Positions 61,181 to 64,000 of a DNA stretch of 64,000 nucleotides are shown here, piece after piece. The first letter of the stretch is position 1; the number at the start of each line of letters is the position of its first letter. The DNA is from an uncultured Microbacteriaceae bacterium. Lineage in GTDB: Bacteria > Actinomycetota > Actinomycetes > Actinomycetales > Microbacteriaceae. The notes under the pieces are model-generated. The model was not told where the DNA came from and made no database searches. It saw only the letters and a list, made by a program, of their open reading frames with translations. Both the position numbers and the translations under genes were made by a program. The stretch spans positions 124,001-188,000 of the forward strand of contig CANKXX010000006.1 of assembly GCA_947487835.1 (NCBI GenBank), read 5' to 3'.

Positions 61181-61313
61181 ACGGTCGCTGACACGCGTTC
61201 CACGGTCGCTGACGGCCCGCACGGTCGCTGAGGCTCATCCACGGTCGCTGAGCCTGTTGAAGCGGCGCAGCTCAGCGCGTGGGAGCGTTCCTTCAACGGG
61301 CTCTGGGACCGTA
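61181..61313. repeat. 26-nt palindromic repeat cluster, copies 8a and 8b
   Basis: Three truncated ACGGTCGCTGA units (61181, 61202, 61221), a full plus unit (61241-61266) and a minus unit (61288-61313) lie between the convergent 61167 and hydrolase genes. Confidence 0.8.
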
Positions 61314-61327
61314 TGGTCCGGCCCGCG

Positions 61328-62209
61328 CTAGGCGGCGGTGGCCGTGCGCCAGAAGGACGTGAGCACCCGGGCGCTCTCCTCCGGCTGGTCCACCTGCGCG
61401 GAGTGGCCTGCACCCGCGATCACCACGTACTGGCCGCCCGCGCGCTCCGCCATCTCGCGCTGCCAGTCCAGCGGCCACGCGTCGTCCACGTCGCCGTGCG
61501 ACACGAGGAGTGGCACACCGGTCGCGGCGAGCTCGTCGGTGCGGTCCGGCTGCTCGTCGAGGATGTGCGCGGCGGCGAGCAGCTGCGTCGAGCTCGTGGC
61601 GAGCATGCGGTCGTGGAACCAGCGCTCCACCGGGTCCGAGGAGGCCTCGTCCCAGTCCGGGTGGCCCTTGCGCCACAGCCCCTCTGATCCGCCGGTGCGG
61701 ATCGCGTCGATGTCCTCGAAGCGACCGCCGCGGCTGCGCGGGCCGGAGTTCCACATGGTGAAGCTCGCGAAGCGGCTCGGGTCGCGCAGCACGGCCTCGA
61801 TGCCCACCACGCCGCCGAAGCTGTGACCGAGCAGGTGCACGGCCCCCTGTACCCCGAGCGCGTCGAGCACGCCGTGCACGTCGGCGCCCAGCGTCGGCAG
61901 GTCGTAGCCGCTCCCGTTGACCGGCGGCTCGCTGCCGGCCGGACCCTCCGAGTCGAACTGCCCGCGCTGCGAGTAGGCGTAAACGGTGAAGCCGAGGTCG
62001 GCGAGCGGGCCGAGCACCGGGTAGAAGTCCTCCTTCGAGCCGGTGTACCCGGGCACGAGCAGGGCGACCGGTGCATCCCCGGGTTCGTCAGTGCGGGCGC
62101 GGATCCGCACGGCGGAGAGGGACCCCTCGGGGCGGTCGAGGCGGAACTACTCCGCGTCGGCGGGCAGGGCGTCGGAGAGGGTGCGGGACGGCATCGTCGA
62201 ATCGGTCAC
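61328..62209 (-). pseudogene. Alpha/beta hydrolase with in-frame amber codon near the N-terminus
   Basis: An alpha/beta-fold hydrolase with oxyanion region LLVPGYTGSKEDFYPVL, nucleophile elbow GHSFGG, acid in VSHGDVDDAWPLDW and His in AGAGHSAQVDQPEES. The frame extends upstream from GTG 62110 to GTG 62209 (reading VTDSTMPSRTLSDALPADAE) but is broken by a TAG at 62149-62147; after it the frame resumes as FRLDRPEGSLSAV. The region before the stop is coding-like, so the native start was probably at 62209 and the codon was likely a Tyr or similar. Translation from GTG 62110 would give a 260-residue protein lacking 33 residues, perhaps still active. A sequencing error is the simplest alternative. 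Confidence 0.7.
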
Positions 62210-62259
62210 CGGACGAGGCTACCTCGGTGGCGGTAGGGTCGGAGTCGGGGGAAACACAC

Positions 62260-63546
62260 ATGCTGAGTACCGGCCAGGAACGAAGACCACCCGACAACAG
62301 ACGCGCGGCGAGTCCCGCGCTTGTACCCCTGCTGCGCCTTCGCGCCGCTCGGGTGCGCCACGCGCTCGCGGCCGTGATGCGGCCGGAGGACGCGCCGCTC
62401 GGCCACGCCCGGGGTCACGACGTGGACCGGCTGCTGATCCTCGGTGCCGGCCCCGCGCTCGGCTGGGGAGTCTCGTCGCACGAGCTCGCCCTTCCGGGGT
62501 CGCTCGCGCGCAGTCTGACGGCGATCACCGGACGCGGCAGCACGGTGGATCTCGTCGCCCGCGAGGACCTGCGCGTCGCCGATGCCGCGGGCGTCGTCGC
62601 CGAGCGCGACCTCGTCCGCTACGGCGCGATCGTGCTCGTGCTGGGGTCGACGGAGGCGGCGGCGCTCACGTCGCCGGTGCGCTGGCGTGACGCGCTCGAC
62701 GAGCTCGTGGACGAGATCACCCGCCGGGCACCCGGCGTGCCCGTGCTCGTGACCGGTGTGCGCCCCGTCCGCGTCCCGGGCAGCGGGGGTCGGCTGGACC
62801 GCGTCGAGGACGGCCACGCGGCCGCGCTGGACGCCGAGACCGAGGCGTGCTGCGACCGCCTCCCGTGCGCGACGTTCGTGCCGACTCCGGGCGAGATCGC
62901 CCACCCGACGGACGCGGACGGCGCCCTCGACTCGTTCTCCGCGTGGGGCGCCGCGCTCGCCGACCGGGTCGCCGGGCTGCTGGTGTCGACCACGGAGAAC
63001 TGCTGCGGCGGTCGGCCGGAGGAACGCAGGAACAGGCGGCGGGAGGACCGGGACGCGGCCGCGGAGGAGGCCCGCCGGCAGAGCGCGGTGGACACGTTCG
63101 CGAGCGCCGCCCGCACCTCCGACGTCGACCTCGACCACATCCTGTCGCTCGCCCGCCGGGCGTTCAAGACGGATGCCGCCCTCGTCACCGTCCTCGATCG
63201 TGATCGCCAGTTCCACCTCGCGGCCGCGGGGTCCGGGCTCGCCGAGGTGCCGTGGAGCGCGTCCTTCTCGGAGTTCGCCCTGCAGGACAGCGAGGCGACC
63301 GTCGTGCGCGACATCGCCCTCGACGAGCGCTTCGGCACCAGTCCGCTGCTGAGCGGTCAGCACTCGATGCGGTTCTACGCGGGCTTCCCCATCGAGACGC
63401 CGACGGGCGAGCGCATCGGCGCCCTCTGCGTGCTCGACTCCCATCCGCGCCGTCGCGCGGACGACATCGACACGGATCTGCTGCGCGAGCTGGCCATCAT
63501 GGTGCAGCGCGAGATGTGGCGCTTCCTCCCCACCGCCGAGCAGTAG
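62260..63546 (+). CDS. GAF-domain protein with N-terminal SGNH-like domain
   Basis: A 428-residue protein. Residues 55-245 resemble an SGNH hydrolase (DRLLILGAGPALGWGVSSHE, YGAIVLVLGST, PVLVTGVRPVR), but the GDS of block I is GAG, so the nucleophile is missing. A charged linker (RPEERRNRRREDRDAAAEEA, about 252-272) leads to a C-terminal GAF domain (about 285-425: DAALVTVLDRDRQFHLAAAG, FYAGFPIETPTGERIGALCV). GAF domains bind small molecules and sense redox or light. It is probably a sensor with no output domain of its own. ATG 62260 follows GGGGGAAA and TAGGGT lies upstream. Confidence 0.8.
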   Translation: MLSTGQERRPPDNRRAASPALVPLLRLRAARVRHALAAVMRPEDAPLGHARGHDVDRLLILGAGPALGWGVSSHELALPGSLARSLTAITGRGSTVDLVAREDLRVADAAGVVAERDLVRYGAIVLVLGSTEAAALTSPVRWRDALDELVDEITRRAPGVPVLVTGVRPVRVPGSGGRLDRVEDGHAAALDAETEACCDRLPCATFVPTPGEIAHPTDADGALDSFSAWGAALADRVAGLLVSTTENCCGGRPEERRNRRREDRDAAAEEARRQSAVDTFASAARTSDVDLDHILSLARRAFKTDAALVTVLDRDRQFHLAAAGSGLAEVPWSASFSEFALQDSEATVVRDIALDERFGTSPLLSGQHSMRFYAGFPIETPTGERIGALCVLDSHPRRRADDIDTDLLRELAIMVQREMWRFLPTAEQ

Positions 63547-63638
63547 GCCCGTCCGCGGGGCGACCCGGGGCGGGGATCGCCCGGAGCCCGCGGGCCGGGC
63601 GCTTCGAGAGGTCCGCGCGGATCCTCCAGACTGGGAGC

Positions 63639-64000
63639 GTGACCTCGCCCGCCGCCCCGCTGCGCATCCCCGTTCCCCAGGTCCTCGAGGGCCCCGTCGT
63701 GCGCCTCGAGCCGCTCACCCGCCAGGTGCTGCCCGAGCTTTTCCGCGCCATCGGCAGGCCCGAGGTCTTCGCGGGGGGCTACGGCGGCGGACCGGCCGGT
63801 TACCGGGACACCGCGGTGGCGTTCGCGGAGTGGGCGGAGACCTACTACCCGTGGCGCACGGGGCTGCCGTTCGCCATCCGGCTGTCGTCCGGACCGGAGG
63901 AAGGGCGGCTGGTCGGCACGTCGTCCCTGGCCGAGTTCGAGCCGGGCACCGAACGCGCCCACCTCGGCTGGACGGCGTACGACCCGGACGTCTGGGGGAC
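63639..64000 (+). CDS. GNAT N-acetyltransferase (3' end outside window)
   Basis: The first 120 residues are visible. VVRLEPLTRQVLPELFRAIG, an AxxFAEWAE segment and the beta strands FAIRLSS, LVGTSSLAEFEPGTERAHLGW match RimJ/RimL-type acetyltransferases. GTG 63639 lies six bases after CAGACT. The gene continues past the window edge. Confidence 0.85.
   Translation, partial: MTSPAAPLRIPVPQVLEGPVVRLEPLTRQVLPELFRAIGRPEVFAGGYGGGPAGYRDTAVAFAEWAETYYPWRTGLPFAIRLSSGPEEGRLVGTSSLAEFEPGTERAHLGWTAYDPDVWG

Overview
The window is high-GC (around 70%) actinobacterial DNA. The gene content suggests a member of the Microbacteriaceae or a close relative: a dnaK-operon tail ending in HspR, a ClpB without its N-domain behind a HAIR operator, a two-permease sugar ABC transporter with no ATPase gene, a DUF3151 gene fused head-to-tail to purA, and a Pro-rich surface protein ending in an LAXTG-type sorting signal. 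GTG starts are common. Many genes begin 6-8 bases after a TANNNT hexamer, which suggests leaderless transcripts. No rRNA, tRNA, CRISPR array or recognisable prophage was seen.

Layout. 1-1407: end of the heat-shock operon (dnaJ partial, hspR). 1468-3359: a membrane protein with a tandem-repeat N-terminus and an AraC/GyrI-type regulator. 3469-9826: a tightly coupled minus-strand operon (SIS isomerase, ROK kinase, NagA, PfkB kinase, class II aldolase, acyltransferase-like protein) divergent from a DeoR regulator; together these supply every step from an N-acetylhexosamine, most simply GalNAc, to triose phosphates. 10118-16386: Gfo/Idh oxidoreductase, sugar ABC transporter and a sortase-anchored DUF4874/DUF4832 surface protein, probably the uptake and release side of the same system. 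16387-17031: a repeat-packed intergenic stretch. 17032-30957: LLM monooxygenase, methyltransferase-like protein, clpB, SDRs, threonine aldolase, hydrolases, AEC transporter and small membrane proteins. 30998-42459: exonuclease III, rhodanese, GH15, GrpB, an HNH/DUF222 nuclease, transaldolase-like protein, pyrE and a septum-formation-like protein. 42524-52733: HAD phosphatase, a RecQ helicase fused to a phosphoribosyltransferase-like domain, and two tandem secreted chymotrypsin-fold proteases of about 1000 residues with repeat tails. 52823-64000: orphan DNA methyltransferase, quinone oxidoreductase, cysK-cysE, SpoU methyltransferase, DUF3151-purA, a hydrolase with an in-frame amber codon, a GAF protein with a pseudo-SGNH domain, and a partial GNAT gene.

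The most unusual content lies between genes. A 26-base palindromic unit recurs about 14 times in eight intergenic gaps, and its stem changes in a compensatory way (GTCCCT/AGGGAC versus GTCGCT/AGCGAC). Two further families of long imperfect palindromes each occur at two places (near 16.6 and 46.2 kb; near 18.5 and 43.5 kb), and in both families one locus has been expanded into tandem repeats. Among the proteins, the most notable are the putative GalNAc locus with its surface protein, the RecQ-phosphoribosyltransferase fusion with a degenerate PRPP loop, the protease pair, and two SGNH-like proteins that have both lost the catalytic serine.
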